The translations under genes and the position numbers were made by a program. Positions 1 to 13,108 of a DNA stretch of 64,000 nucleotides are shown in pieces. This DNA comes from Clusia tigrina. Lineage: Eukaryota > Arthropoda > Insecta > Diptera > Clusiidae. The notes beneath the pieces are model-generated. The model made no database searches. It was not told the DNA's origin and was given only the letters and a program-made list of their open reading frames with translations. The first letter of the stretch is position 1. Each line of letters begins with the position of its first letter. The stretch covers positions 109,228,542-109,292,541 of the forward strand of contig OV050032.1 in the NCBI GenBank assembly GCA_920105625.2, written 5' to 3'.

Positions 1-172
1 TTTTTACTGGAGCGTCATACAACCTTGAAATTTTGTAACAATAAAGTACTCGAGCCTCTTGTCAATTTAAGCCATCGCTCAAAGCTATGCTACCCTAGAG
101 TCCCAAATCAAACACTGATAAAACTTCAAATGGCTCTAACTTCTATACGGTACGTCCTGCACCTATCAAAGT
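1..172 (+). repeat. Partial monomer at left edge
   Basis: The window opens 24 bases into a monomer, at the TTTTTACTGG box. It matches the monomer at 1,545-1,740, including the CATACAACC variant (C in place of A near monomer position 44) and CCTGCACC near its end. The array therefore continues to the left of the window. Confidence 0.95.
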
Positions 173-1544
173 TTGCAACATACAAATGCTTGTACCTTTT
201 TACTGGAGCGTCATAAAACCTTGAAATTTTGAACCAAGCAAGTACCCGAGCCTCTTGTCAATTTAAGCCATCGCTCAAAGCAATGCTACCCTAGAGTCCC
301 AAATCAAACACTGATAAAACTTCAAATGGCTCTAACTTCTATACGGTACGTCCTACACCTATCAAAGTTTGCAACATACAAATGCTTGTAACTTTTTACT
401 GGAGCATCATAAAACCTTGAAATTTTGTAACAATAAAGTACTCGAGCCTCTTGTCAATTTAAGCCATCGCTCAAAGCTATGCTACCCTTGAGTCCCAAAT
501 CAAACACTGATAAAACTTCAAACGCCCCTAACTTCTTTACGGTACGTCCTACACCTATCAAAGTTTGCAACATACAAATACTTGTAACTTTTTACTGGAG
601 CGTCATAAAACCTTGAAATTTTGTAACAATAAAGTACTCGAGCCTCTTGTCAATTTAAGCCATCGCTCAAAGCTATGCTACCCTAGAGTCCCTAATCAAA
701 CACTGATAAAACTTCAAACGCCACTAACTTCTTTACGGTATGTGCTACACCTATCAAAGTTTGCAACATACAAATGCTTGTAACTTTTTACTGGAGCGTC
801 ATAAAATTTTGAAATTTTGAACCAAGCAAGTACCCGAGCCTCTTGTCAATTTAAGCCATCGCTCAAAGCTATGCTACCCTAGAGTCCCAAATCAAACACT
901 GATAAAACTTCAAATGGCTCTAACTTCTATACGGTACGTCCTACACCTATCAAAGTTTGCAACATACAAATGCTTGTAACTTTTTACTGGAGCGTCATAA
1001 AACCTTGAAATTTTGTAACAATAAAGTATTCGAGCCTCTTGGCAATTTAAGCTATCGCTCAAAGCTATGCTACCCTAGAGTCCCAAATCAAACACTGATA
1101 AAACTTCAAACGCCCCTAACTTCTTTACGGTACGTCCTACACCTATCAAAGTTTGCAACATAAAAATGCTTGTAACTTTTTACTGGAGCGTCATAAAACC
1201 TTGAAATTTTGTAACAATGAAGTACTCGAGCCTCTTGTCAATTTAAGCCATCGCTCAAAGCTATGCTACACAAGAGTCCCAAATCAAACACTGATAAAAC
1301 TTCAAATGGCTCTAACTTCTATACGGTACGTCCTACACCTATCAAAGTTTGCAACATACAAATGCTTGTAACTTTTTACTGGAGCGTCATAAAACCTTGA
1401 AATTTTGTAACAATGAAGTACCCGAGCCTCTTGTCAATTTAAGCCATCGCTCAAAGCTATGCTACCCTAGAGTCCCAAATCAAACACTGATAAAACTTCA
1501 AATGGCTCTAACTTCTATACGGTACGTCCTACACCTATCAAAGT
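1..1544 (+). repeat. 8-monomer HOR, deletion form of the 15-mer
   Basis: Monomers here repeat the order seen from 1,569 at a spacing of 1,568 bp (eight monomers; 1,569 after a 1-bp insertion near 1,979). The match covers 1-1,348 against 1,569-2,917. The last monomer, 1,349-1,544, instead matches the fifteenth monomer of the full unit (4,290-4,485). The simplest reading is a 15-mer that lost monomers 8-14 (seven units, 1,372 bp) by unequal exchange, keeping monomer phase. Confidence 0.85.
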
Positions 1545-4485
1545 TTGCAACATACAAATGCTTGTAACTTTTTACTGGAGCGTCATACAACCTTGAAATT
1601 TTGTAACAATAAAGTACTCGAGCCTCTTGTCAATTTAAGCCATCGCTCAAAGCTATGCTACCCTAGAGTCCCAAATCAAACACTGATAAAACTTCAAATG
1701 GCTCTAACTTCTATACGGTACGTCCTGCACCTATCAAAGTTTGCAACATACAAATGCTTGTACCTTTTTACTGGAGCGTCATAAAACCTTGAAATTTTGA
1801 ACCAAGCAAGTACCCGAGCCTCTTGTCAATTTAAGCCATCGCTCAAAGCAATGCTACCCTAGAGTCCCAAATCAAACACTGATAAAACTTCAAATGGCTC
1901 TAACTTCTATACGGTACGTCCTACACCTATCAAAGTTTGCAACATACAAATGCTTGTAACTTTTTACTGGAGCATCATTAAAACCTTGAAATTTTGTAAC
2001 AATAAAGTACTCGAGCCTCTTGTCAATTTAAGCCATCGCTCAAAGCTATGCTACCCTTGAGTCCCAAATCAAACACTGATAAAACTTCAAACGCCCCTAA
2101 CTTCTTTACGGTACGTCCTACACCTATCAAAGTTTGCAACATACAAATACTTGTAACTTTTTACTGGAGCGTCATAAAACCTTGAAATTTTGTAACAATA
2201 AAGTACTCGAGCCTCTTGTCAATTTAAGCCATCGCTCAAAGCTATGCTACCCTAGAGTCCCTAATCAAACACTGATAAAACTTCAAACGCCACTAACTTC
2301 TTTACGGTATGTGCTACACCTATCAAAGTTTGCAACATACAAATGCTTGTAACTTTTTACTGGAGCGTCATAAAATTTTGAAATTTTGAACCAAGCAAGT
2401 ACCCGAGCCTCTTGTCAATTTAAGCCATCGCTCAAAGCTATGCTACCCTAGAGTCCCAAATCAAACACTGATAAAACTTCAAATGGCTCTAACTTCTATA
2501 CGGTACGTCCTACACCTATCAAAGTTTGCAACATACAAATGCTTGTAACTTTTTACTGGAGCGTCATAAAACCTTGAAATTTTGTAACAATAAAGTATTC
2601 GAGCCTCTTGGCAATTTAAGCTATCGCTCAAAGCTATGCTACCCTAGAGTCCCAAATCAAACACTGATAAAACTTCAAACGCCCCTAACTTCTTTACGGT
2701 ACGTCCTACACCTATCAAAGTTTGCAACATACAAATGCTTGTAACTTTTTACTGGAGCGTCATAAAACCTTGAAATTTTGTAACAATGAAGTACTCGAGC
2801 CTCTTGTCAATTTAAGCCATCGCTCAAAGCTATGCTACACAAGAGTCCCAAATCAAACACTGATAAAACTTCAAATGGCTCTAACTTCTATACGGTACGT
2901 CCTACACCTATCAAAGTTTGCAACATACAAATGCTTGTAACTTTTTACTGGAGCGTCATACAACCTTGAAATTTTGTAACAATAAAGTACTCGAGGCTCT
3001 TGTCAATTTAAGCTATCGCTCAAAGCTATGCTACCCTAGAGTCCCAAATCAAACACTGATAAAGCTTCAAACGCCCCGAACTTCTTTACGGTACGTCCCA
3101 CACCTATCAAAGTTTGCAACATACAAATGCTTGTAACTTATTACTGGAGCGTCATAAAATCTTGAAATTTTGTAACAATAAAGTACTCGAGCCTCTTGTC
3201 AATTTAAGCCATAGCTCAAAGCTATGCTACCCTAGAGTCCCAAATCAAACACTGATAAAACTTCAAACGCCCCTAACTTCTTTACGGAACGTCCTACACC
3301 TATCAAAGTTTGCAACATACAAATGCTTGTAACTTTTTACTGGAGCGTCATAAAACCTTGAAATTTTGTAACAATAAAGTACTCGAGCCTCTTGTCAATT
3401 TAAGCTATCGCTCAAAGCTATGCTACCCTTGAGTCCCAAATCAAACACTGATAAAACTTCAAACGCCCCTAACTTCTATACGGTACGTCCTACACCTATC
3501 AAAGTTTGCAACATACAAATGCTTGTAACTTTTTACTGGAGCGTCATAAACCCTTGAAATTTTGAACCAAGGAAGTACTCGAGCCTCTTGTCAATTTAAG
3601 CCATCGCTCAAAGCTATGCTACCCTAGAGTCCTAAATCAAACACTGATAAAACTTCAAATGGCTCTAACTTCTATACGGTACGTCCTGTACCTATCAAAG
3701 TTTGCAACATACAAATGCTTGTAACTTTTTACTGAAACGTCATAAAACCTTGAAATTTTGTAACAATAAAGTACTCGAGCCTCTTGTCAATTTAAGCCAT
3801 CGCTCAAAGCTATGCTACCCTTGAGTCCCAAATCAAACACTGATAAAACTTCAAACGCCCCTAACTTCTTTACGGCACGTCCTACACCTATCAAAGTTTG
3901 CAACATACAAATACTTGTAACTTTTTACTGGAGCGTCATAAAACCTTGAAATTTTGTAACAATAAAGGACTCGAGCCTCTTGTCAATTTAAGCCATCGCT
4001 CAAAGCTATGCTACCCTAGCGTCCCTAATCTAACACTGATAAAACTTCAAACGTCCCTAACTTCTTTACGGTACGTCCTACACCTATCAAAGTTTGCAAC
4101 ATACAAATGCTTGTAACTTTTTACTGGAGCGTCATACAACCTTGAAATTTTGTAACAATGAAGTACCCGAGCCTCTTGTCAATTTAAGTTATCGCTCAAA
4201 GCTATGCTACCCTTGAGTCCCAAATCAAACACTAATAAAACTTCAAATGGCCCTAACTTCTATACGGTACGTCCTACACCTATCAAAGTTTGCAACATAC
4301 AAATGCTTGTAACTTTTTACTGGAGCGTCATAAAACCTTGAAATTTTGTAACAATGAAGTACCCGAGCCTCTTGTCAATTTAAGCCATCGCTCAAAGCTA
4401 TGCTACCCTAGAGTCCCAAATCAAACACTGATAAAACTTCAAATGGCTCTAACTTCTATACGGTACGTCCTACACCTATCAAAGT
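1545..4485 (+). repeat. 15-monomer HOR, copy 1 (2,941 bp)
   Basis: Fifteen monomers in fixed order that recur at 4,486-7,425 and 10,169-13,108. Landmarks are CATACAACC in monomer 1, GAACCAAGCAAG in monomers 2 and 5, GCATCAT in monomer 3, AGTATTCGAG with CTTGGCAATT in monomer 6, GCTACACAAGAG in monomer 7, CTCGAGGCTC in monomer 8, GAACCAAGGAAG in monomer 11, ACTGAAACGTC in monomer 12 and AAAGGACTCG in monomer 13. It is 1 bp longer than the others because of an extra T in GCATCATTAAAACC near 1,979. Confidence 0.92.
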
Positions 4486-7425
4486 TTGCAACATACAAAT
4501 GCTTGTAACTTTTTACTGGAGCGTCATACAACCTTGAAATTTTGTAACAATAAAGTACTCGAGCCTCTTGTCAATTTAAGCCATCGCTCAAAGCTATGCT
4601 ACCCTAGAGTCCCAAATCAAACACTGATAAAACTTCAAATGGCTCTAACTTCTATACGGTACGTCCTGCACCTATCAAAGTTTGCAACATACAAATGCTT
4701 GTACCTTTTTACTGGAGCGTCATAAAACCTTGAAATTTTGAACCAAGCAAGTACCCGAGCCTCTTGTCAATTTAAGCCATCGCTCAAAGCAATGCTACCC
4801 TAGAGTCCCAAATCAAACACTGATAAAACTTCAAATGGCTCTAACTTCTATACGGTACGTCCTACACCTATCAAAGTTTGCAACATACAAATGCTTGTAA
4901 CTTTTTACTGGAGCATCATAAAACCTTGAAATTTTGTAACAATAAAGTACTCGAGCCTCTTGTCAATTTAAGCCATCGCTCAAAGCTATGCTACCCTTGA
5001 GTCCCAAATCAAACACTGATAAAACTTCAAACGCCCCTAACTTCTTTACGGTACGTCCTACACCTATCAAAGTTTGCAACATACAAATACTTGTAACTTT
5101 TTACTGGAGCGTCATAAAACCTTGAAATTTTGTAACAATAAAGTACTCGAGCCTCTTGTCAATTTAAGCCATCGCTCAAAGCTATGCTACCCTAGAGTCC
5201 CTAATCAAACACTGATAAAACTTCAAACGCCACTAACTTCTTTACGGTATGTGCTACACCTATCAAAGTTTGCAACATACAAATGCTTGTAACTTTTTAC
5301 TGGAGCGTCATAAAATTTTGAAATTTTGAACCAAGCAAGTACCCGAGCCTCTTGTCAATTTAAGCCATCGCTCAAAGCTATGCTACCCTAGAGTCCCAAA
5401 TCAAACACTGATAAAACTTCAAATGGCTCTAACTTCTATACGGTACGTCCTACACCTATCAAAGTTTGCAACATACAAATGCTTGTAACCTTTTACTGGA
5501 GCGTCATAAAACCTTGAAATTTTGTAACAATAAAGTATTCGAGCCTCTTGGCAATTTAAGCTATCGCTCAAAGCTATGCTACCCTAGAGTCCCAAATCAA
5601 ACACTGATAAAACTTCAAACGCCCCTAACTTCTTTACGGTACGTCCTACACCTATCAAAGTTTGCAACATAAAAATGCTTGTAACTTTTTACTGGAGCGT
5701 CATAAAACCTTGAAATTTTGTAACAATGAAGTACCCGAGCCTCTTGTCAATTTAAGCCATCGCTCAAAGCTATGCTACACTAGAGTCCCAAATCAAACAC
5801 TGATAAAACTTCAAATGGCTCTAACTTCTATACGGTACGTCCTACACCTATCAAAGTTTGCAACATACAAATGCTTGTAACTTTTTACTGGAGCGTCATA
5901 CAACCTTGAAATTTTGTAACAATAAAGTACTCGAGGCTCTTGTCAATTTAAGCTATCGCTCAAAGCTATGCTACCCTAGAGTCCCAAATCAAACACTGAT
6001 AAAGCTTCAAACGCCCCGAACTTCTTTACGGTACGTCCCACACCTATCAAAGTTTGCAACATACAAATGCTTGTAACTTTTTACTGGAGCGTCATAAAAT
6101 CTTGAAATTTTGTAACAATAAAGTACTCGAGCCTCTTGTCAATTTAAGCCATAGCTCAAAGCTATGCTACCCTAGAGTCCCAAATCAAACACTGATAAAA
6201 CTTCAAACGCCCCTAACTTCTTTACGGAACGTCCTACACCTATCAAAGTTTGCAACATACAAATGCTTGTAACTTTTTACTGGAGCGTCATAAAACCTTG
6301 AAATTTTGTAACAATAAAGTACTCGAGCCTCTTGTCAATTTAAGCTATCGCTCAAAGCTATGCTACCCTTGAGTCCCAAATCAAACACTGATAAAACTTC
6401 AAACGCCCCTAACTTCTATACGGTACGTCCTACACCTATCAAAGTTTGCAACATACAAATGCTTGTAACTTTTTACTGGAGCGTCATAAAACCTTGAAAT
6501 TTTGAACCAAGGAAGTACTCGAGCCTCTTGTCAATTTAAGCCATCGCTCAAAGCTATGCTACCCTAGAGTCCTAAATCAAACACTGATAAAACTTCAAAT
6601 GGCTCTAACTTCTATACGGTACGTCCTGCACCTATCAAAGTTTGCAACATACAAATGCTTGTAACTTTTTACTGAAACGTCATAAAACCTTGAAATTTTG
6701 TAACAATAAAGTACTCGAGCCTCTTGTCAATTTAAGCCATCGCTCAAAGCTATGCTACCCTTGAGTCCCAAATCAAACACTGATAAAACTTCAAACGCCC
6801 CTAACTTCTTTACGGCACGTCCTACACCTATCAAAGTTTGCAACATACAAATACTTGTAACTTTTTACTGGAGCGTCATAAAACCTTGAAATTTTGTAAC
6901 AATAAAGGACTCGAGCCTCTTGTCAATTTAAGCCATCGCTCAAAGCTATGCTACCCTAGCGTCCCTAATCTAACACTGATAAAACTTCAAACGTCCCTAA
7001 CTTCTTTACGGTACGTCCTACACCTATCAAAGTTTGCAACATACAAATGCTTGTAACTTTTTACTGGAGCGTCATAAAACCTTGAAATTTTGTAACAATG
7101 AAGTACCCGAGCCTCTTGTCAATTTAAGTTATCGCTCAAAGCTATGCTACCCTTGAGTCCCAAATCAAACACTAATAAAACTTCAAATGGCCCTAACTTC
7201 TATACGGTACGTCCTACACCTATCAAAGTTTGCAACATACAAATGCTTGTAACTTTTTACTGGAGCGTCATAAAACCTTGAAATTTTGTAACAATGAAGT
7301 ACCCGAGCCTCTTGTCAATTTAAGCCATCGCTCAAAGCTATGCTACCCTAGAGTCCCAAATCAAACACTGATAAAACTTCAAATGGCTCTAACTTCTATA
7401 CGGTACGTCCTACACCTATCAAAGT
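4486..7425 (+). repeat. 15-monomer HOR, copy 2 (2,940 bp)
   Basis: Same fifteen-monomer order as 1,545-4,485, offset by 2,941 bp, with only scattered single-base differences (for example CATAAAACC at about 6,486 where copy 1 has CATAAACCC, and CCTGCACC at about 6,625 where copy 1 has CCTGTACC). It is the first half of a 29-monomer super-repeat with the unit that follows. Confidence 0.93.
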
Positions 7426-10168
7426 TTGCAACATACAAATGCTTGTAACTTTTTACTGGAGCGTCATACAACCTTGAAATTTTGTAACAATAAAGTACTC
7501 GAGCCTCTTGTCAATTTAAGCCATCGCTCAAAGCTATGCTACCCTAGAGTCCCAAATCAAACACTGATAAAACTTCAAATGGCTCTAACTTCTATACGGT
7601 ACGTCCTGCACCTATCAAAGTTTGCAACATACAAATGCTTGTACCTTTTTACTGGAGCGTCATAAAACCTTGAAATTTTGAACCAAGCAAGTACCCGAGC
7701 CTCTTGTCAATTTAAGCCATCGCTCAAAGCAATGCTACCCTAGAGTCCCAAATCAAACACTGATAAAACTTCAAATGGCTCTAACTTCTATACGGTACGT
7801 CCTACACCTATCAAAGTTTGCAACATACAAATGCTTGTAACTTTTTACTGGAGCATCATAAAACCTTGAAATTTTGTAACAATAAAGTACTCGAGCCTCT
7901 TGTCAATTTAAGCCATCGCTCAAAGCTATGCTACCCTTGAGTCCCAAATCAAACACTGATAAAACTTCAAACGCCCCTAACTTCTTTACGGTACGTCCTA
8001 CACCTATCAAAGTTTGCAACATACAAATACTTGTAACTTTTTACTGGAGCGTCATAAAACCTTGAAATTTTGTAACAATAAAGTACTCGAGCCTCTTGTC
8101 AATTTAAGCCATCGCTCAAAGCTATGCTACCCTAGAGTCCCTAATCAAACACTGATAAAACTTCAAACGCCACTAACTTCTTTACGGTATGTGCTACACC
8201 TATCAAAGTTTGCAACATACAAATGCTTGTAACTTTTTACTGGAGCGTCATAAAATTTTGAAATTTTAACCAAGCAAGTACCCGAGCCTCTTGTCAATTT
8301 AAGCCATCGCTCAAAGCTATGCTACCCTAGAGTCCCAAATCAAACACTGATAAAACTTCAAATGGCTCTAACTTCTATACGGTACGTCCTACACCTATCA
8401 AAGTTTGCAACATACAAATGCTTGTAACTTTTTACTGGAGCGTCATAAAACCTTGAAATTTTGTAACAATAAAGTATTCGAGCCTCTTGGCAATTTAAGC
8501 TATCGCTCAAAGCTATGCTACCCTAGAGTCCCAAATCAAACACTGATAAAACTTCAAACGCCCCTAACTTCTTTACGGTACGTCCTACACCTATCAAAGT
8601 TTGCAACATACAAATGCTTGTAACTTTTTACTGGAGCGTCATAAAACCTTGAAATTTTGTAACAATGAAGTACCCGAGCCTCTTGTCAATTTAAGCCATC
8701 GCTCAAAGCTATGCTACACTAGAGTCCCAAATCAAACACTGATAAAACTTCAAATGGCTCTAACTTCTATACGGTACGTCCTACACCTATCAAAGTTTGC
8801 AACATACAAATGCTTGTAACTTTTTACTGGAGTGTCATACAACCTTGAAATTTTGTAACAATAAAGTACTCGAGGCTCTTGTCAATTTAAGCTATCGCTC
8901 AAAGCTATGCTACCCTAGAGCCCCAAATCAAACACTGATAAAGCTTCAAACGCCCCGAACTTCTTTACGGTACGTCCCACACCTATCAAAGTTTGCAACA
9001 TACAAATGCTTGTAACTTTTTACTGGAGCGTCATAAAATCTTGAAATTTTGTAACAATAAAGTACTCGAGCCTCTTGTCAATTTAAGCCATAGCTCAAAG
9101 CTATGCTACCCTTGAGTCCCAAATCAAACACTGATAAAACTTCAAACGCCCCTAACTTCTTTACGGAACGTCCTACACCTATCAAAGTTTGCAACATACA
9201 AATGCTTGTATCTTTTTACTGGAGCGTCATAAAACCTTGAAATTTTGTAACAATAAAGTACTCGAAGCTCTTGTCAATTTAAGCCATCGCTCAAAGCTAT
9301 ACTACCCTTGAGTCCCAAAGCAAACACCGATAAATCTTCAAACGCCCCTAACTTCTTTACGGTACGTCCTACACCTATCAAAGTTTGCAACATACAAATG
9401 CTTGTAACTTTTTACTGGAGCGTCATAAAACCTTGAAATTTTGAACCAAGCAAGTACCCGAGCCTCTTGTCAATTTAAGCCATCGCTCAAAGCTATGCTA
9501 CCCTAGAGTCCCAAATCAAACACTGATAAAACTTCAAATGGCTCTAACTTCTATACGGTACGTCCTACACCTATCAAAGTTTGCAACATACAAATGCTTG
9601 TAACTTTTTACTAGAGCATCATAAAACCTTGAAATTTTGTAACAATAAAGTACTCGAGCCTCTTGTCAATTTAAGCCATCGCTCAAAGCTATGCTACCCT
9701 TGAGTCCCAAATCAAACACTGATAAAACTTCAAACGCCCCTAACTTCTTTACGGTACGTCCTACACCTATCAAAGTTTGCAACATACAAATACTGGTAAC
9801 TTTTTACTGGAGCGTCATAAAACCTTGAAATTTTGTAACAATAAAGTACTCGAGCCTCTTGTCAATTTAAGCCATCGCTCAAAGCTATGCTACCCTAGAG
9901 TCCCTAATCAAACACTGATAAAACTTCAAACGCCCCTAACTTCTTTACGGTATGTGCTACACCTATCAAAGTTTGCAACATACAAATGCTTGTAACTTTT
10001 TACTGGAGCGTCATAAAACCTTGAAATTTTGAACCAAGCAAGTACCCGAGCCTCTTGTCAATTTAAGCCATCGCTCAAAGCTATGCTACCCTAGAGTCCC
10101 AAATCAAACACTGATAAAACTTCAAATGGCTCTAACTTCTATACGGTACGTCCTACACCTATCAAAGT
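7426..10168 (+). repeat. 14-monomer HOR variant (2,743 bp)
   Basis: The first nine monomers follow the 15-mer order, then five differ. The tenth has GTATCTTTTTACTGG with CTCGAAGCTC and AAGCAAACACCG, the eleventh and fourteenth have GAACCAAGCAAG, the twelfth has ACTAGAGCATC, and the thirteenth has ATACTGGTAAC. The monomer at 8,210-8,404 is 195 bp through a lost G (AAATTTTAACC). The eighth carries GGAGTGTC and GAGCCCC. All variants up to the tenth monomer reappear 5,683 bp later. Confidence 0.9.
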
Positions 10169-13108
10169 TTGCAACATACAAATGCTTGTAATTTTTTACT
10201 GGAGCGTCATAAAACCTTGAAATTTTGTAACAATAAAGTACTCGAGCCTCTTGTCAATTTAAGCCATCGCTCAAAGCTATGCTACCCTAGAGTCCCAAAT
10301 CAAACACTGATAAAACTTCAAATGGCTCTAACTTCTATACGGTACGTCCTGCACCTATCAAAGTTTGCAACATACAAATGCTTGTACCTTTTTACTGGAG
10401 CGTCATAAAACCTTGAAATTTTGAACCAAGCAAGTACCCGAGCCTCTTGTCAATTTAAGCCATCGCTCAAAGCAATGCTACCCTAGAGTCCCAAATCAAA
10501 CACTGATAAAACTTCAAATGGCTCTAACTTCTATACGGTACGTCCTACACCTATCAAAGTTTGCAACATACAAATGCTTGTAACTTTTTACTGGAGCATC
10601 ATAAAACCTTGAAATTTTGTAACAATAAAGTACTCGAGCCTCTTGTCAATTTAAGCCATCGCTCAAAGCTATGCTACCCTTGAGTCCCAAATCAAACACT
10701 GATAAAACTTCAAACGCCCCTAACTTCTTTACGGTACGTCCTACACCTATCAAAGTTTGCAACATACAAATACTTGTAACTTTTTACTGGAGCGTCATAA
10801 AACCTTGAAATTTTGTAACAATAAAGTACTCGAGCCTCTTGTCAATTTAAGCCATCGCTCAAAGCTATGCTACCCTAGAGTCCCTAATCAAACACTGATA
10901 AAACTTCAAACGCCACTAACTTCTTTACGGTATGTGCTACACCTATCAAAGTTTGCAACATACAAATGCTTGTAACTTTTTACTGGAGCGTCATAAAATT
11001 TTGAAATTTTGAACCAAGCAAGTACCCGAGCCTCTTGTCAATTTAAGCCATCGCTCAAAGCTATGCTACCCTAGAGTCCCAAATCAAACACTGATAAAAC
11101 TTCAAATGGCTCTAACTTCTATACGGTACGTCCTACACCTATCAAAGTTTGCAACATACAAATGCTTGTAACTTTTTACTGGAGCGTCATAAAACCTTGA
11201 AATTTTGTAACAATAAAGTATTCGAGCCTCTTGGCAATTTAAGCTATCGCTCAAAGCTATGCTACCCTAGAGTCCCAAATCAAACACTGATAAAACTTCA
11301 AACGCCCCTAACTTCTTTACGGTACGTCCTACACCTATCAAAGTTTGCAACATAAAAATGCTTGTAACTTTTTACTGGAGCGTCATAAAACCTTGAAATT
11401 TTGTAACAATGAAGTACCCGAGCCTCTTGTCAATTTAAGCCATCGCTCAAAGCTATGCTACACTAGAGTCCCAAATCAAACACTGATAAAACTTCAAATG
11501 GCTCTAACTTCTATACGGTACGTCCTACACCTATCAAAGTTTGCAACATACAAATGCTTGTAACTTTTTACTGGAGCGTCATACAACCTTGAAATTTTGT
11601 AACAATAAAGTACTCGAGGCTCTTGTCAATTTAAGCTATCGCTCAAAGCTATGCTACCCTAGAGTCCCAAATCAAACACTGATAAAGCTTCAAACGCCCC
11701 GAACTTCTTTACGGTACGTCCCACACCTATCAAAGTTTGCAACATACAAATGCTTGTAACTTTTTACTGGAGCGTCATAAAATCTTGAAATTTTGTAACA
11801 ATAAAGTACTCGAGCCTCTTGTCAATTTAAGCCATCGCTCAAAGCTATGCTACCCTAGAGTCCCAAATCAAACACTGATAAAACTTCAAACGCCCCTAAC
11901 TTCTTTACGGAACGTCCTACACCTATCAAAGTTTGCAACATACAAATGCTTGTAACTTTTTACTGGAGCGTCATAAAACCTTGAAATTTTGTAACAATAA
12001 AGTACTCGAGCCTCTTGTCAATTTAAGCTATCGCTCAAAGCTATGCTACCCTTGAGTCCCAAATCAAACACTGATAAAACTTCAAACGCCCCTAACTTCT
12101 ATACGGTACGTCCTACACCTATCAAAGTTTGCAACATACAAATGCTTGTAACTTTTTACTGGAGCGTCATAAACCCTTGAAATTTTGAACCAAGGAAGTA
12201 CTCGAGCCTCTTGTCAATTTAAGCCATCGCTCAAAGCTATGCTACCCTAGAGTCCTAAATCAAACACTGATAAAACTTCAAATGGCTCTAACTTCTATAC
12301 GGTACGTCCTGCACCTATCAAAGTTTGCAACATACAAATGCTTGTAACTTTTTACTGAAACGTCATAAAACCTTGAAATTTTGTAACAATAAAGTACTCG
12401 AGCCTCTTGTCAATTTAAGCCATCGCTCAAAGCTATGCTACCCTTGAGTCCCAAATCAAACACTGATAAAACTTCAAACGCCCCTAACTTCTTTACGGCA
12501 CGTCCTACACCTATCAAAGTTTGCAACATACAAATACTTGTAACTTTTTACTGGAGCGTCATAAAACCTTGAAATTTTGTAACAATAAAGGACTCGAGCC
12601 TCTTGTCAATTTAAGCCATCGCTCAAAGCTATGCTACCCTAGCGTCCCTAATCTAACACTGATAAAACTTCAAACGTCCCTAACTTCTTTACGGTACGTC
12701 CTACACCTATCAAAGTTTGCAACATACAAATGCTTGTAACTTTTTACTGGAGCGTCATAAAACCTTGAAATTTTGTAACAATGAAGTACCCGAGCCTCTT
12801 GTCAATTTAAGTTATCGCTCAAAGCTATGCTACCCTTGAGTCCCAAATCAAACACTAATAAAACTTCAAATGGCCCTAACTTCTATACGGTACGTCCTAC
12901 ACCTATCAAAGTTTGCAACATACAAATGCTTGTAACTTTTTACTGGAGCGTCATAAAACCTTGAAATTTTGTAACAATAAAGTACCCGAGCCTCTTGTCA
13001 ATTTAAGCCATCGCTCAAAGCTATGCTACCCTAGAGTCCCAAATCAAACACTGATAAAACTTCAAATGGCTCTAACTTCTATACGGTACGTCCTACACCT
13101 ATCAAAGT
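10169..13108 (+). repeat. 15-monomer HOR, copy 3 (2,940 bp)
   Basis: Repeats 4,486-7,425 at an offset of 5,683 bp. The first monomer has GTAATTTTTTACTGG and CATAAAACC instead of the usual CATACAACC start, which suggests the unit boundary was re-joined there. CATAAACCC near 12,173 is shared with copy 1 (near 3,549) and not with copy 2, so copy relationships are reticulate and not simply neighbour to neighbour. Confidence 0.92.

Noticed and set aside
565..783. Small + strand reading frames of about 63-79 codons in many monomers, with similar products
   Set aside because: They follow the satellite phase, mostly start at TTG in TTGCAACAT, and change frame each monomer because 196 is not a multiple of 3. 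Neighbours overlap, and no known domain is visible. They are by-products of the repeat.
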